Shown: positions 18,902 through 28,392 of the stretch, in pieces
How the letters are laid out: each line of letters begins with the position of its first letter
Numbering within the stretch: position 1 is the first letter of the stretch
Assembly: GCF_003346775.1 (NCBI RefSeq)
Contig: NZ_CP031219.1
Location: forward strand, 1,426,001 to 1,490,000
DNA length: 64,000 nucleotides
Direction of reading: 5' to 3'
DNA from: Malaciobacter mytili LMG 24559
Lineage (GTDB): Bacteria > Campylobacterota > Campylobacteria > Campylobacterales > Arcobacteraceae
Notes under the pieces: generated by a model
Databases searched by the model: none
The model's input: the letters and a program-made list of their open reading frames with translations, nothing else
Told to the model about the DNA's origin: nothing
Position numbers and translations under genes: made by a program

Positions 18902-19969
18902 TTAGAACCTCTCTAAAATTTCATATGCTGTATTTCTTTTTGCAGGATATTCTCCCACATCTTTAATTAACTTAATCATCTCTTCTTGATTCATACAGTT
19001 TGTAGCTCCAGCAGCAGCAACTACATTTTCTTCCATCATTGTACTTCCCAAATCATTTGCACCAAATTTTAGTGCTAATTGTCCAATGTAAGAGCCTTGA
19101 GTAACCCATGAACTTTGGATATTTGGAAAATTATCTAAAAATAGTCTTGAAACTGCTAATAATCTTAAATATCTATTTGAAGATTGTGGTTTTAAATCAG
19201 GTATTTCTTCTTTTAATTTAGTATTTGCACTTTGAAAAGACCACATAATAAAAGCTCTAAATCCACCTGTTTCTTCTTGTAATCTTCTAATTAAATCCCA
19301 ATGTTCAATAATCTCTTCATCTGTTTCAACAGTACCAAACATCATTGTAGCAGTTGTTTTCATTCCTATTGAGTGGGCAAGTCTATGAACTTCTAACCAA
19401 TCTTCAACATCAATTTTTTTAGGAGCAATTACATCTCTTACTCTATCATTTAAAATCTCTGCACCTGCTCCTGGAATTGAACTTAAACCCTTAGCTTGTA
19501 ATCTTTTTAAAACTTCAAGTTTAGAGATTTTTGAAACTTTTGCTATATAAGTTATTTCAATAGCAGAAAAGCTATGAAGAGTTATTTGAGGAAATTTAGT
19601 ATGTATATGTTCAACTAAATCTTCATAATAATCAATTTTTAAATTTGGGTGAACTCCACCTTGCATAAGTATTTGTGTACCACCAATAGCAAGTAACTCT
19701 TCTATTTTTTTATCAATTTCATCATATGATAATAAATATGAGTCTTCATCTTTTTTATGTCTGTAAAAAGCACAAAATTTACAATCTACCCAACAAACAT
19801 TTGTATAGTTAATATTTCTATCTACTACAAAAGTAGTGATTTTATCAGGATGTAGTTGAGCTTTTTTTTGGCTTGCTAACTTTCCTAACTCTAATAAAGG
19901 GGCATTTTGGATTAAATCCAAAGCCTCTTGTTTTGATAATCTTTTATCTAAATTTATTGGTTTAACCAT
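18902..19969 (-). CDS. mqnC: Dehypoxanthine futalosine cyclase (radical SAM)
   Basis: Catalyses the radical cyclisation step of the futalosine route to menaquinone. The 355-aa protein has the radical SAM cluster motif CWVDCKFC (residues 59-66, Cx3Cx2C) followed by AFYRHKKDEDSY, typical of MqnC rather than MqnE. GGVHPNLKIDYYEDL and IPGAGAEILNDRVR are further family signatures. Its start overlaps the bamA stop (TAATG), so the two are translationally coupled. Presence indicates menaquinone as respiratory quinone. Confidence 0.95.
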   Translation of the reverse strand: MVKPINLDKRLSKQEALDLIQNAPLLELGKLASQKKAQLHPDKITTFVVDRNINYTNVCWVDCKFCAFYRHKKDEDSYLLSYDEIDKKIEELLAIGGTQILMQGGVHPNLKIDYYEDLVEHIHTKFPQITLHSFSAIEITYIAKVSKISKLEVLKRLQAKGLSSIPGAGAEILNDRVRDVIAPKKIDVEDWLEVHRLAHSIGMKTTATMMFGTVETDEEIIEHWDLIRRLQEETGGFRAFIMWSFQSANTKLKEEIPDLKPQSSNRYLRLLAVSRLFLDNFPNIQSSWVTQGSYIGQLALKFGANDLGSTMMEENVVAAAGATNCMNQEEMIKLIKDVGEYPAKRNTAYEILERF

Positions 19970-22221
19970 TAAAAACTACTTCCTAATGAGAACTCAAATG
20001 ATGATGTATCATCTCCAGATTTATCATCAATAGGTTTAGCAAAAATTAATTGAAGAGGACCAACTGGAGAAACCCATTCAAATAATGCACCTGTTGCAGA
20101 TCTATTAATATCATTAAAATTATCTTCTCCAATCATACCATAATCATAGAATACTCCCCATCTCATTTTAGCAGTAGGTACTAAAGGAAAACTTAACTCA
20201 ACAGAGTTAGAAAACATTCTTTTATATGGGTCTTCATATTCACCATCATCATTATTTGGACCAAATGCATAAGATTTAAATCCTCTTAAAGTTTTAGGTC
20301 CTCCAAGATATAAAGAATCCCCTTGATTAATTTGACCATTATCTATTAACATTCTTAAATCAGCTTTATATCTTAAAATCCAATCTAAATCTAAAGCATT
20401 TTGTAAAGAATAGAAATATTTAAAGTAAGTAGATGATTTAATATATTTTGAATCTCCACCAAGACCTGCAAACTCTAAAGAAGTTCCAGCTTTAAAACCA
20501 CTTCTTGGAAGATAAAAGTCATCTGTGTTATTAAAGTTAATATAAGGAGTAATAGAACTTGTTACATAATCTGTATCTTCATAATATTTTTTTGAAGATT
20601 TTTTTATAAAGTCATCATCATAATCATACTCTTCTTTAATAAAGTCAAGTCTATATCTAGCTCCTGCATAGAAATTTCTAAAGAATTCTTTTCCAGCACC
20701 AATAGAAAAACCTGTTGATTTTTTATTTAATTCATAATTATCTCTAGTAATTTCAGTATCTGTATTGTGAATTTCAATATCACCATTATATTTACTATCT
20801 GCAATAGCAGGATTTCTTAAATTAAATTGGAACATTGATTCTTTTGAAGAAAGTTCAGTTGAAAGTCCAACACTAAGTCCTGAACCAAAGATATTATTAT
20901 CATTAATAGAAGCATTAACCATCATCTTATCATAAGAACCATATCCTCCACCAAGGATAATATTTCCTGTTCTTGCTTCTACAACTTCTACAACTAAGTC
21001 CATTTTATCTTCAGTGATTCTTTTTTGTTGAATTTGTACATCATCAAAATAACCAGTTCTTTTTAGTTTTGAAACAGAATCTTTAAAATCTGTTAAACTA
21101 AATAAATCTCCAGGTGCTAAATATACATTTCTTCTAATAACTCTATCTAGTGTTCTTGCATTTCCAGAAATTTTCACATCATTAATATATACTTTTTGAC
21201 CAGGAATTACATTAAATACTATATCTGCTGTTGAGTCTTTTTCATTTTTATTAATGTCATATTTAATTTGAGCAAAAGCATACCCTAAATCTGAAATTTG
21301 AGTTTTAATATAATCAACATCTTTTCTTAATTTAGAGATATTAAATACTCTATCTTTTTTTAAACTTAACTCAGGATATAAAGTTTCTGATTTTAAAATT
21401 GATTCATCAATATAAATCTTAATTGAGTTTGTTGTATATTGTTTACCTTCTTCAATAAAGAAGTCTAATTTTGCTTGATTTGAAGCAAAATCAACTTTTA
21501 AAAATGGATCTTTAACTTTTACATCTAAATAACCATTTTGAAAATATAGTTCACTAATTCTTGCACTTTCATATGGTAAATGATCAAGTTTTAACTCTCC
21601 ATCATTTCTACCAAAAAACCAAGAAGCAAACTCTTTTTCTTTATTTGCAGTTACATTTTCAAAATCATCATTTTCTAGATTTTGTGCACCTATATAATTT
21701 ACTTTTTTAATAATTATCTCATCACCTTTATTTACATTAAATATAAGTGATACCGAACTTTCATTAATTTGTTCAACTTCTATTTCTACAATAGAGTTAA
21801 TATAACCTTCTTTTTCTAATTCAGTTAATAATACCTCTTTGGCTTCTTTAGCTTTTTGAGGTGAATACATACTTCCTTTTCTAAGACCCATTAGAACTTT
21901 AAGACTTTGAATATCTTCTTCTCTTGTTTTATACCCTGTAATTTCTAGATTGGCAATTGAAGGCTTTTCTTGAAATGTAAATTGTAAAATACCATTATTA
22001 GAGTTTACTGAAATGTCATCAAAGTATCCAAACTTATAAAATTCTTTAATAGCATTATTTACTTTAATAATATCTAAGTCATCACCAACTTTTAAATTTA
22101 AAGTTTCATTTGCAATTTGAGAGGAAATTTTAGTTAAGTTAATATATTCAATTGAATTGATTTGCTCTGCATGAAGTAATGAAGCTAACGTTATAGATAA
22201 TAAGGTAAGTCTCTTTTTCAC
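19969..22221 (-). CDS. bamA: Outer-membrane protein assembly factor BamA
   Basis: Inserts beta-barrel proteins into the outer membrane. The 750-aa protein has a signal peptide (1-18), five POTRA repeats (about 20-350, each with a pattern such as GYFDDISV or KRTGYFDDVQIQ) and a C-terminal 16-strand barrel. The barrel has the conserved RGF of loop 6 (TLRGFKSYAFGP) and ends in a C-terminal Phe (SLGSSF). About 107 bp separate it from the divergent tyrA and must hold both promoters. Together with lptD and lpxD it forms the envelope-assembly content of the window. Confidence 0.96.
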   Translation of the reverse strand: MKKRLTLLSITLASLLHAEQINSIEYINLTKISSQIANETLNLKVGDDLDIIKVNNAIKEFYKFGYFDDISVNSNNGILQFTFQEKPSIANLEITGYKTREEDIQSLKVLMGLRKGSMYSPQKAKEAKEVLLTELEKEGYINSIVEIEVEQINESSVSLIFNVNKGDEIIIKKVNYIGAQNLENDDFENVTANKEKEFASWFFGRNDGELKLDHLPYESARISELYFQNGYLDVKVKDPFLKVDFASNQAKLDFFIEEGKQYTTNSIKIYIDESILKSETLYPELSLKKDRVFNISKLRKDVDYIKTQISDLGYAFAQIKYDINKNEKDSTADIVFNVIPGQKVYINDVKISGNARTLDRVIRRNVYLAPGDLFSLTDFKDSVSKLKRTGYFDDVQIQQKRITEDKMDLVVEVVEARTGNIILGGGYGSYDKMMVNASINDNNIFGSGLSVGLSTELSSKESMFQFNLRNPAIADSKYNGDIEIHNTDTEITRDNYELNKKSTGFSIGAGKEFFRNFYAGARYRLDFIKEEYDYDDDFIKKSSKKYYEDTDYVTSSITPYINFNNTDDFYLPRSGFKAGTSLEFAGLGGDSKYIKSSTYFKYFYSLQNALDLDWILRYKADLRMLIDNGQINQGDSLYLGGPKTLRGFKSYAFGPNNDDGEYEDPYKRMFSNSVELSFPLVPTAKMRWGVFYDYGMIGEDNFNDINRSATGALFEWVSPVGPLQLIFAKPIDDKSGDDTSSFEFSLGSSF

Positions 22222-22328
22222 ATTAATCCTTAGTACTTTTATAATTAAAGTAGCTAATATATCTAAATAAACTTTATAGCATGATTAAGATATAATTGTT
22301 TAAATAATTATTCTAAAAGGTATACATA

Positions 22329-23159
22329 GTGAATATAGGTATAGTTGGATTGGGACTAATGGGTGGTTCTTTAGCAAAAGCTGTAAAAAGATATGGCATT
22401 GCTAAAAAAGTTCTTGGATATATTAATAATGAAAAAAATAAAAAAGATGTCCTAGAATTAAAACTTGTTGATGAAATTGTTGACTTAGAAACATTAAAAA
22501 AAGAGTCTGATGTAATAATCTTAGCAGTGCCTGTTGATGCTATTATAGAGATGTTTCCATCATTTTTAGATATTGATGAAAAAACTACTATTATAGATAT
22601 GGGTTCTACAAAAGAGTATATTGTAAAAAATATTCCAGAAGAAATAAGAGAAAATTTTGTACCAGCACATCCAATGACAGGTACAGAAAAATCAGGACCT
22701 AAAGCGGCAATTGATGATTTATATGAAGGTAAAACTGTAGTTTTATGTAATCTTGAAAAAAATGGTAATACTCATGTAAATAAAGCTTTTAGAATCTTCC
22801 AAGGTATTGGAATGAGAATAGTTGTTATGGATGCAGATGAACATGATGTTCATGCTTGCTTTATGTCTCATTTACCCCATGCAATTTCATTTTCATTGGC
22901 AAATACTGTAATGAGTCATGAAGACCCTAAATCTATCATTGCACTTGCTGCTGGGGGATTTAAAGATATGAGTAGAATAGCAAAATCAAGCCCTAGAATG
23001 TGGACTGATATTTTTAAACAAAATAGAAAAAATCTTCTTTCTTCAATTGATTTATTTGAAGAACATATGAAAAAAGTACGAAAAATGGTAGAAGATGAAA
23101 ATTATGAAGAGCTAGAAAAATGGATGGCAAAAGCAAATACTTTGCATGAAATTTTATAA
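22329..23159 (+). CDS. tyrA: Prephenate dehydrogenase
   Basis: Oxidative decarboxylation of prephenate to 4-hydroxyphenylpyruvate for tyrosine. The 276-aa protein starts at GTG (22329) and opens with the NAD-binding GIVGLGLMGGSLAKA. The catalytic-region motifs HPMTGTEKSGP (about 114-124) and CFMSHLPHAISF (about 178-189) are present. No chorismate mutase or ACT domain is fused. It is divergent from bamA and converges with folP across a palindromic hairpin. Confidence 0.95.
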   Translation: MNIGIVGLGLMGGSLAKAVKRYGIAKKVLGYINNEKNKKDVLELKLVDEIVDLETLKKESDVIILAVPVDAIIEMFPSFLDIDEKTTIIDMGSTKEYIVKNIPEEIRENFVPAHPMTGTEKSGPKAAIDDLYEGKTVVLCNLEKNGNTHVNKAFRIFQGIGMRIVVMDADEHDVHACFMSHLPHAISFSLANTVMSHEDPKSIIALAAGGFKDMSRIAKSSPRMWTDIFKQNRKNLLSSIDLFEEHMKKVRKMVEDENYEELEKWMAKANTLHEIL

Positions 23160-23184
23160 AAGAGATACTTTTAAAGTATCTCTT
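23160..23184. terminator. Palindromic hairpin between tyrA and folP
   Basis: A 25-base near-perfect palindrome (12-bp arms) starts one base after the tyrA stop and covers the last codons and stop of folP. It can fold as a stem in both transcripts and is probably a shared bidirectional terminator, although the U-runs on either side are weak. Confidence 0.65.
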
Positions 23185-24316
23185 GAGATAAAATAGCTTC
23201 TTGAACTTTTATTGCTTGGTAGTGCTCTTTTACATCATGACATCTTATAATAGAAGCACCTTTTTTAATTGATTCTAAATGAATAGCTAAAGTTCCAGGT
23301 AGTCTTTGTTCAATAGTTGAAGGAACTATTTTATCAATCATTGATTTTCTACTAGCTCCTATTAATAACTCACAACCTAGATGCTTAAAATGTTCTAAAT
23401 GATTTAAAAGTTTTAAATTATGTTCTAAAGTTTTACCAAAACCAATTCCCACATCTAAAACTATATCTTTAACTCCAAACTCTTTTGCTTTTAACATTTG
23501 TTTTTCTAAAAATTCTTCAACTTCTAAAATAACATCTTCATAAACTGGATTTACTTGCATAAAAGTAGGGTCTTTTTGCATATGCATAATAACAGCAGTT
23601 GCATTATATTTTGCACATAATTTTATAACTTCTTCATTTTGTAAGCCAGTAATATCATTTACTATATCAAATCCCTTATTTAATACATAATCAATTACTA
23701 AAGGTTCATATGAATCAATTGAAAATCTTGCTTTTTCATAAAGTTTTGTAGAATATATAGCATCTGCAATATTTTTTACCCTTGAAAGTTCTATTTCAGG
23801 CTCAACAGGTAGACTTCCAGGTCTACTTGATACAGCTCCAATATCTATAATATCAGCACCATCTTCAATAAGTTTTTCTATTCTTGAAATAGCTTCAACT
23901 TCATTAAATCTACTATTTTTAAAAAATGAGTCTTCATTTGCATTTAAAACACCCATTATTTTAGTTTTATATTTTTTATCTAAAATATATGAAGTTAATT
24001 GTTTAGCTAAGTTTTTTAAGCCAAAAGGTTGAGCTAACTCTTTTTTACTTAATAGTTTTAAATGTTTAGAAGAAGCAATTAAAATTGCATTAACATATTT
24101 ATCTTTTGCAATAATTACCCCTGTTGGAACTGCTAAATCTGCACCAATTGATAAAGCATCTTGTTTTAAAATATTAGCAGCTGCCACATGAAGATTTTTT
24201 ATATAAATAGTATGAAGTGTACTTTTATTATTTAGTATTGAAATACCACCTTTATCACATCCTAATTTTTCAAATAGTGATTTTGCATCACTAATAGATA
24301 TTTTATATATTTGCAT
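23171..24316 (-). CDS. folP: Dihydropteroate synthase, long form
   Basis: Joins p-aminobenzoate to the pterin pyrophosphate in folate synthesis. The conserved barrel starts about residue 115 with IMGVLNANEDSF and includes DIGAVSSRPGS, NDITG, VDVGIGFGKT and IGASRKS. The protein is 381 aa, some 100 longer than E. coli FolP, because of an N-terminal extension that I recall as typical of Campylobacter and Helicobacter. In the motif GAVSSRPG one serine replaces the usual GESTRPG pattern. It follows holB by 2 bp. Confidence 0.94.
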   Translation of the reverse strand: MQIYKISISDAKSLFEKLGCDKGGISILNNKSTLHTIYIKNLHVAAANILKQDALSIGADLAVPTGVIIAKDKYVNAILIASSKHLKLLSKKELAQPFGLKNLAKQLTSYILDKKYKTKIMGVLNANEDSFFKNSRFNEVEAISRIEKLIEDGADIIDIGAVSSRPGSLPVEPEIELSRVKNIADAIYSTKLYEKARFSIDSYEPLVIDYVLNKGFDIVNDITGLQNEEVIKLCAKYNATAVIMHMQKDPTFMQVNPVYEDVILEVEEFLEKQMLKAKEFGVKDIVLDVGIGFGKTLEHNLKLLNHLEHFKHLGCELLIGASRKSMIDKIVPSTIEQRLPGTLAIHLESIKKGASIIRCHDVKEHYQAIKVQEAILSQEIL

Positions 24317-24318
24317 AA

Positions 24319-24951
24319 TTAAAACCTATTTTTTCTATGATTTAGCGTAAGAAGTAGGGTAGTTAATACATTTATAGGTCTTGAATTTAAATCAATTAAT
24401 TTTATGCAATCAGAAAACATTTCTAATTCTTTTCTTGTTAATTTGATTTTTTGTTCATTTACTTTTAATAGTATTGATTCAACTAATACTTTTGCCTCTT
24501 GTTTTGTGATTTTTTGATTATCTTTTAAAAAATTATAAATATCTTTTAAATCAAGTCTTAATATATCTAAATTACTAGCAATACTTATTGTAGATTTTTT
24601 TAGATATTTATGAGGTAGTCTTGAAAATATAGTAGGTAAAATAGTAGATTTTGTTGTAGTTACAATAATAAAAACTATATTTTTAGGGGGTTCTTCTAAA
24701 ACTTTTAATAATGAGTTTTGTGCTTCACTTCTAAAAGTAGTACCACATAAAATAATATATTTTTTATTATTTGAAGCAATATAAGCCTCTTTAATTGCTG
24801 CATTTGCTTGTGCAATTAAAAATTCATCTTTTTCTTCATTTTTAATTACCCTTGTTGAATGAGTGGGTAAAGTTGAAATAAGATAGCTTATAGTATCTTC
24901 AACACTATTAACAATTAAAATAATCGATGAATCTATTTTTATATCAATCAT
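24319..24951 (-). CDS. holB: DNA polymerase III delta-prime subunit, short
   Basis: The 210-aa product resembles the ATPase-domain part of clamp-loader delta-prime: AQANAAIKEAY, then FRSEAQNSLLKVLEEPPKNIVFIIVT, the sensor-1-like region typical of HolB/DnaX. It is much shorter than the ~330 aa of E. coli HolB and has no P-loop or zinc module, consistent with a non-hydrolysing subunit reduced in this phylum. It overlaps hobA by one base, which supports a replication role. Confidence 0.85.
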   Translation of the reverse strand: MIDIKIDSSIILIVNSVEDTISYLISTLPTHSTRVIKNEEKDEFLIAQANAAIKEAYIASNNKKYIILCGTTFRSEAQNSLLKVLEEPPKNIVFIIVTTTKSTILPTIFSRLPHKYLKKSTISIASNLDILRLDLKDIYNFLKDNQKITKQEAKVLVESILLKVNEQKIKLTRKELEMFSDCIKLIDLNSRPINVLTTLLLTLNHRKNRF

Positions 24952-25502
24952 TAATTCTCTACATTTATTTCTGCAAAAAGTGCTGCACTTAAAGTTTTAT
25001 TATAAAGTCTAAACATTTGAAGCAATTTCATATCTAAAGCTTCATCTTTACTTCTTAAGTTAAAAGCATCTTGCATCTCTTCATCAAAAAGCCATAGAAA
25101 AGAGTTTTTTGAAACTTTTGGAATAATAGCTCTAACATCTTGACTTCTACCAATATACCAAAAACAATAGCCATTAGGAAAAGAGATATTTAACATATCT
25201 TTTATATAACTAATATCCTCTTCAGATTTTACTTCATCTAAATATTTATATAAACCTTTTGCATCATAAAAAGGTAAAAAAGGTCTATTTAAAGTAGGTG
25301 AATTAATATTTGTAAAAATATATTCTAAATACCAATCTCTTTCTTTATCAGTTACAATTATAACAGAACACCCTTTTTCTAAAATATTTAAAATTGATTT
25401 TGCAACTAAAGGTGTCCATTCATATTTTTTTTCTTCTAACCAAGGAGATAAAAGTTTATCTTCCCTGATTGTATCAACTGTCCAATTTAAAAATTCTTGC
25501 AC
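24951..25502 (-). CDS. hobA: DnaA-associated initiation protein HobA
   Basis: HobA binds domain I of DnaA and helps to build the initiation complex at oriC in Helicobacter and relatives; it is a structural counterpart of DiaA. The 183-aa protein opens with FLNWTVDTIREDKLLSPWLEE, and has WYLEYIFTNINS and FWYIGRSQDVRAIIP, as I recall of HobA. Gene order lysC-hobA-holB-folP matches Campylobacter. It lies 2 bp after lysC. The family is restricted to Campylobacterota and so is a strong lineage marker. Confidence 0.88.
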   Translation of the reverse strand: MQEFLNWTVDTIREDKLLSPWLEEKKYEWTPLVAKSILNILEKGCSVIIVTDKERDWYLEYIFTNINSPTLNRPFLPFYDAKGLYKYLDEVKSEEDISYIKDMLNISFPNGYCFWYIGRSQDVRAIIPKVSKNSFLWLFDEEMQDAFNLRSKDEALDMKLLQMFRLYNKTLSAALFAEINVEN

Positions 25503-25504
25503 TA

Positions 25505-26713
25505 TTATTTATCCAAATTATATGCATCATGTAAAGATCTAACTGCTAATTCAGCATATTTTTCTTCAATAATCATAGAAATTTTAATTTCACTTGTTGA
25601 AATTATTCTTATATTAATATTTTCTTGCGCTAAAGTTGTAAACGCTTTTGATGCAACTCCTGTATGAGACTTCATACCAACACCAACTATAGATACTTTA
25701 CAAATAGAATCATTATAATCTATATTTCCAGCATCTTTTTTAAATTTTTCCATAACTCTTTTGCAAGCTTCAAAATCAGTTGTTGGAATAGTAAAATCTA
25801 AATCTGTTTCACCATCAACACCCACTGTTTGAACTATCATATCCACATTGATATTTTCATCTGCTAATGAAGTAAATATAGCAGCAGCAATACCTGGTTT
25901 ATCTGCAACCCCATACATACCAACTCTAATTTGATTTTTATCTAATGCAATACCACTTACAACTGGTTTTTCCATAATATTCTCTTCCTTAGTTATTAAT
26001 GTACCTTCAACTTCTGGCGTAAAGCTGCTTCTTGATACTAAATTTACATTTAATTTTTTCGCCATTTCAACAGATCTATTTTGTAAAACTTTTGCTCCTA
26101 ATGATGCTAATTCTAACATCTCATCATAAGAGATTTTATCTAGTTTTTTTGCTTTTGGTTCAATTCTTGGGTCAGTTGTATAAATACCATCCACATCCGT
26201 ATAAATTTCACATACATCAGCTTCAATTGCACCAGCAATTGCAACAGCTGTAAGGTCACTTCCACCTCTACCTAATGTACTTACTCTTCCTTCTTCAGTG
26301 ATTCCTTGAAAACCAGCAACAATAATAATTTTACCTTCACTAATTGCTTTTTTCATTGATTTGGTGTTAATATTTTCAATTCTTGCTTTTGTGTAAGAGT
26401 TATCTGTAACAATTCCAGCTTGTCTTCCACTCATTGAAACAGCTTTATAACCTTGTTCATTTAAAGCAATTGATAAAAGTGCTGAAGTAACTCTTTCCCC
26501 TGAACTTAATAACATATCTAATTCAGATTTTTTAGGGTCTTTTGAAAAATATTCTGCATATTCTATCAATTTATTAGTCTCTCCGCTCATTGCAGATACT
26601 ACTGCAATAACATCATGACCTTCATCTCTAATTTTTTTTATTATATTAGCAACATTTTGGATTCTATCCAAACTACCAACACTTGTTCCACCAAATTTTA
26701 ATACTTTTAACAT
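25505..26713 (-). CDS. lysC: Aspartate kinase
   Basis: Phosphorylates aspartate, the first step toward lysine, threonine, methionine and diaminopimelate. The 402-aa protein has the kinase domain (KFGGTSVGS at residues 5-13, LGRGGSDLTAVA near 148, TDVDGIYTTDPR near 172) and two C-terminal ACT domains (about 265-402) for feedback control by amino acids. It lacks a homoserine dehydrogenase fusion. It follows rppH on the minus strand, with a 17-bp gap. Confidence 0.96.
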   Translation of the reverse strand: MLKVLKFGGTSVGSLDRIQNVANIIKKIRDEGHDVIAVVSAMSGETNKLIEYAEYFSKDPKKSELDMLLSSGERVTSALLSIALNEQGYKAVSMSGRQAGIVTDNSYTKARIENINTKSMKKAISEGKIIIVAGFQGITEEGRVSTLGRGGSDLTAVAIAGAIEADVCEIYTDVDGIYTTDPRIEPKAKKLDKISYDEMLELASLGAKVLQNRSVEMAKKLNVNLVSRSSFTPEVEGTLITKEENIMEKPVVSGIALDKNQIRVGMYGVADKPGIAAAIFTSLADENINVDMIVQTVGVDGETDLDFTIPTTDFEACKRVMEKFKKDAGNIDYNDSICKVSIVGVGMKSHTGVASKAFTTLAQENINIRIISTSEIKISMIIEEKYAELAVRSLHDAYNLDK

Positions 26714-26730
26714 TTTTTATATAACCTTTT

Positions 26731-27228
26731 TTAAATATAACCTTCTTTTTTAAAATATTTCAATACCTGTTTATACACTGTTCTTTTGAAAAACGTAATA
26801 TAATCATATATATTATCAGTCTTTACAAATTTATATTCACTAAACTCTGGAACATCAGTATTTATATCAATCTTTGCGCCTTTTTTCAGTTTAACCAGAT
26901 AATATCTTTGAATTTGACCATCATAAGGTTGCATTTTTTTAGCAATTGCTGGAGGAAATTCATAGCTTACCCATTGAGGATATTCTGCAATTATCTCCAC
27001 ATCCTTAGTTCCGATTTCTTCTTCAAGTTCTCTAAAAAGAGCCTGTTTTGATGATTCTCCCTCATCAATTCCACCTTGTGGAAATTGCCAAGCATTTTCT
27101 ACATCAGTTCTTGAAGCAATAAAAACTTCACATTTTTCAGGATATTTTGCTGATAATACTATTGCTGCAACATTTGGTCTAAAGTTTTTGCCATCTTTTT
27201 TTGGTATTGTCTCTCTTTTATCAGTCAT
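26731..27228 (-). CDS. rppH: RNA pyrophosphohydrolase (Nudix)
   Basis: Removes pyrophosphate from the 5' end of transcripts and so opens them to decay. The 165-aa protein has the Nudix box starting GGIDEGESSKQALFREL and ending EEEIG near residues 50-72, plus FRPNVAAIVLSAKYP and NAWQFPQGG, as in RppH/NudH. It is the first gene of rppH-lysC-hobA-holB-folP and is divergent from hemW with a ~55 bp gap. Confidence 0.94.
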   Translation of the reverse strand: MTDKRETIPKKDGKNFRPNVAAIVLSAKYPEKCEVFIASRTDVENAWQFPQGGIDEGESSKQALFRELEEEIGTKDVEIIAEYPQWVSYEFPPAIAKKMQPYDGQIQRYYLVKLKKGAKIDINTDVPEFSEYKFVKTDNIYDYITFFKRTVYKQVLKYFKKEGYI

Positions 27229-27283
27229 AAATATATTTTCCCTTATAATTAGCCCAAAATTATATTTAATTTAGGATTAAAAA

Positions 27284-28348
27284 TTGCTTTTATACATACA
27301 TATTCCTTTTTGCGACAGTAAGTGTCATTATTGTGCGTTTAATTCCTACACGGATAGATTTCACTTAAAACATAATTATATGCAAGCCTTAATAAAACAG
27401 TTAGAGTTTGAACTTAAGTATTTAGATGAAAAAAATGAAAAACTACAAACAGTTTTTATAGGTGGGGGGACTCCAAGTTCTGTAAAATTTGAAGAATATA
27501 AAGAGGTTTTTAAACTTATAAAACCTTATTTAACAGAAAATTGTGAAATTACAACTGAAGCCAACCCTAACTCAGCTTCAATTAAATGGCTTGAGGGAAT
27601 GAAAAGTTTTGGGGTAAATAGAGTTAGTTTTGGAGTACAAAGTTTTAATAATGAAAAATTAAAAAAACTAGGAAGGTCCCATAATAATAAAAGTGCAATA
27701 GAAGCTATACAAAATGCAAAAAATGTAGGTTTTGAAAAAATTAATTGTGATATTATATATGGGGTACAAGATGATAGTTTTGAAAGTTTAAAAAAAGATT
27801 TTGATATGGCTTTTTCTTTACCAATAAATCATTTAAGTGCATATAGTTTAACAATAGAAGAGGGCACAAAATTTTTTAATAAATCAAATATTAAAATAGA
27901 TGATGAAGAACTATCATATAAAATTTTTGAATATTTTGAAAAAAATGGCTTTATTCAATATGAAATCTCAAATTTTGCAAAATCTAAAGAAGCTGAGTCA
28001 AAACATAATTATGGATATTGGCAGCATAAAGAGTATTTAGGAGTTGGAGCAGGAGCTGTTGGATATAAAAACTCATATAGATATTATCCTTTAAAAGGTA
28101 TTGAAGAGTATATTTTAACTCCTACAAAATATAAAATTGAAGATTTAAGTATAGAAGATATAAAAGTTGAAAAAACTCTTTTAGGTTTTAGATGCTCAAC
28201 GGGAGTTGAATTATCTATTTTTAATAAAGAAGAGTTAGAAAAAATCAATTATTTAGTAGAAGAAAATAAGCTTAAGCTTGATAAATATAGAGTTTTTAAT
28301 AAAAACTTTTTACTTGCAGATGAGTTAGCTTTATATATATTAGAGTAA
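27284..28348 (+). CDS. hemW: HemW-like radical SAM protein
   Basis: The 354-aa protein begins YIHIPFCDSKCHYCAF: the Cx3Cx2C cluster motif (CDSKCHYC) followed by Phe, which fits HemW better than the oxygen-independent coproporphyrinogen oxidase HemN (Cx3Cx2CxC). HemW is a heme chaperone for respiratory enzymes. GGGTPS, EANP and NRVSFGVQSF are further radical SAM/HemN-family marks. The start is TTG at 27284, preceded by AGGA. The gene was long annotated as hemN in this group, so such a label may be met. Confidence 0.88.
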   Translation: MLLYIHIPFCDSKCHYCAFNSYTDRFHLKHNYMQALIKQLEFELKYLDEKNEKLQTVFIGGGTPSSVKFEEYKEVFKLIKPYLTENCEITTEANPNSASIKWLEGMKSFGVNRVSFGVQSFNNEKLKKLGRSHNNKSAIEAIQNAKNVGFEKINCDIIYGVQDDSFESLKKDFDMAFSLPINHLSAYSLTIEEGTKFFNKSNIKIDDEELSYKIFEYFEKNGFIQYEISNFAKSKEAESKHNYGYWQHKEYLGVGAGAVGYKNSYRYYPLKGIEEYILTPTKYKIEDLSIEDIKVEKTLLGFRCSTGVELSIFNKEELEKINYLVEENKLKLDKYRVFNKNFLLADELALYILE

Positions 28349-28392
28349 AGATACTATAAAATACTCACCTTATAAAATTTAAAAGGATATAT

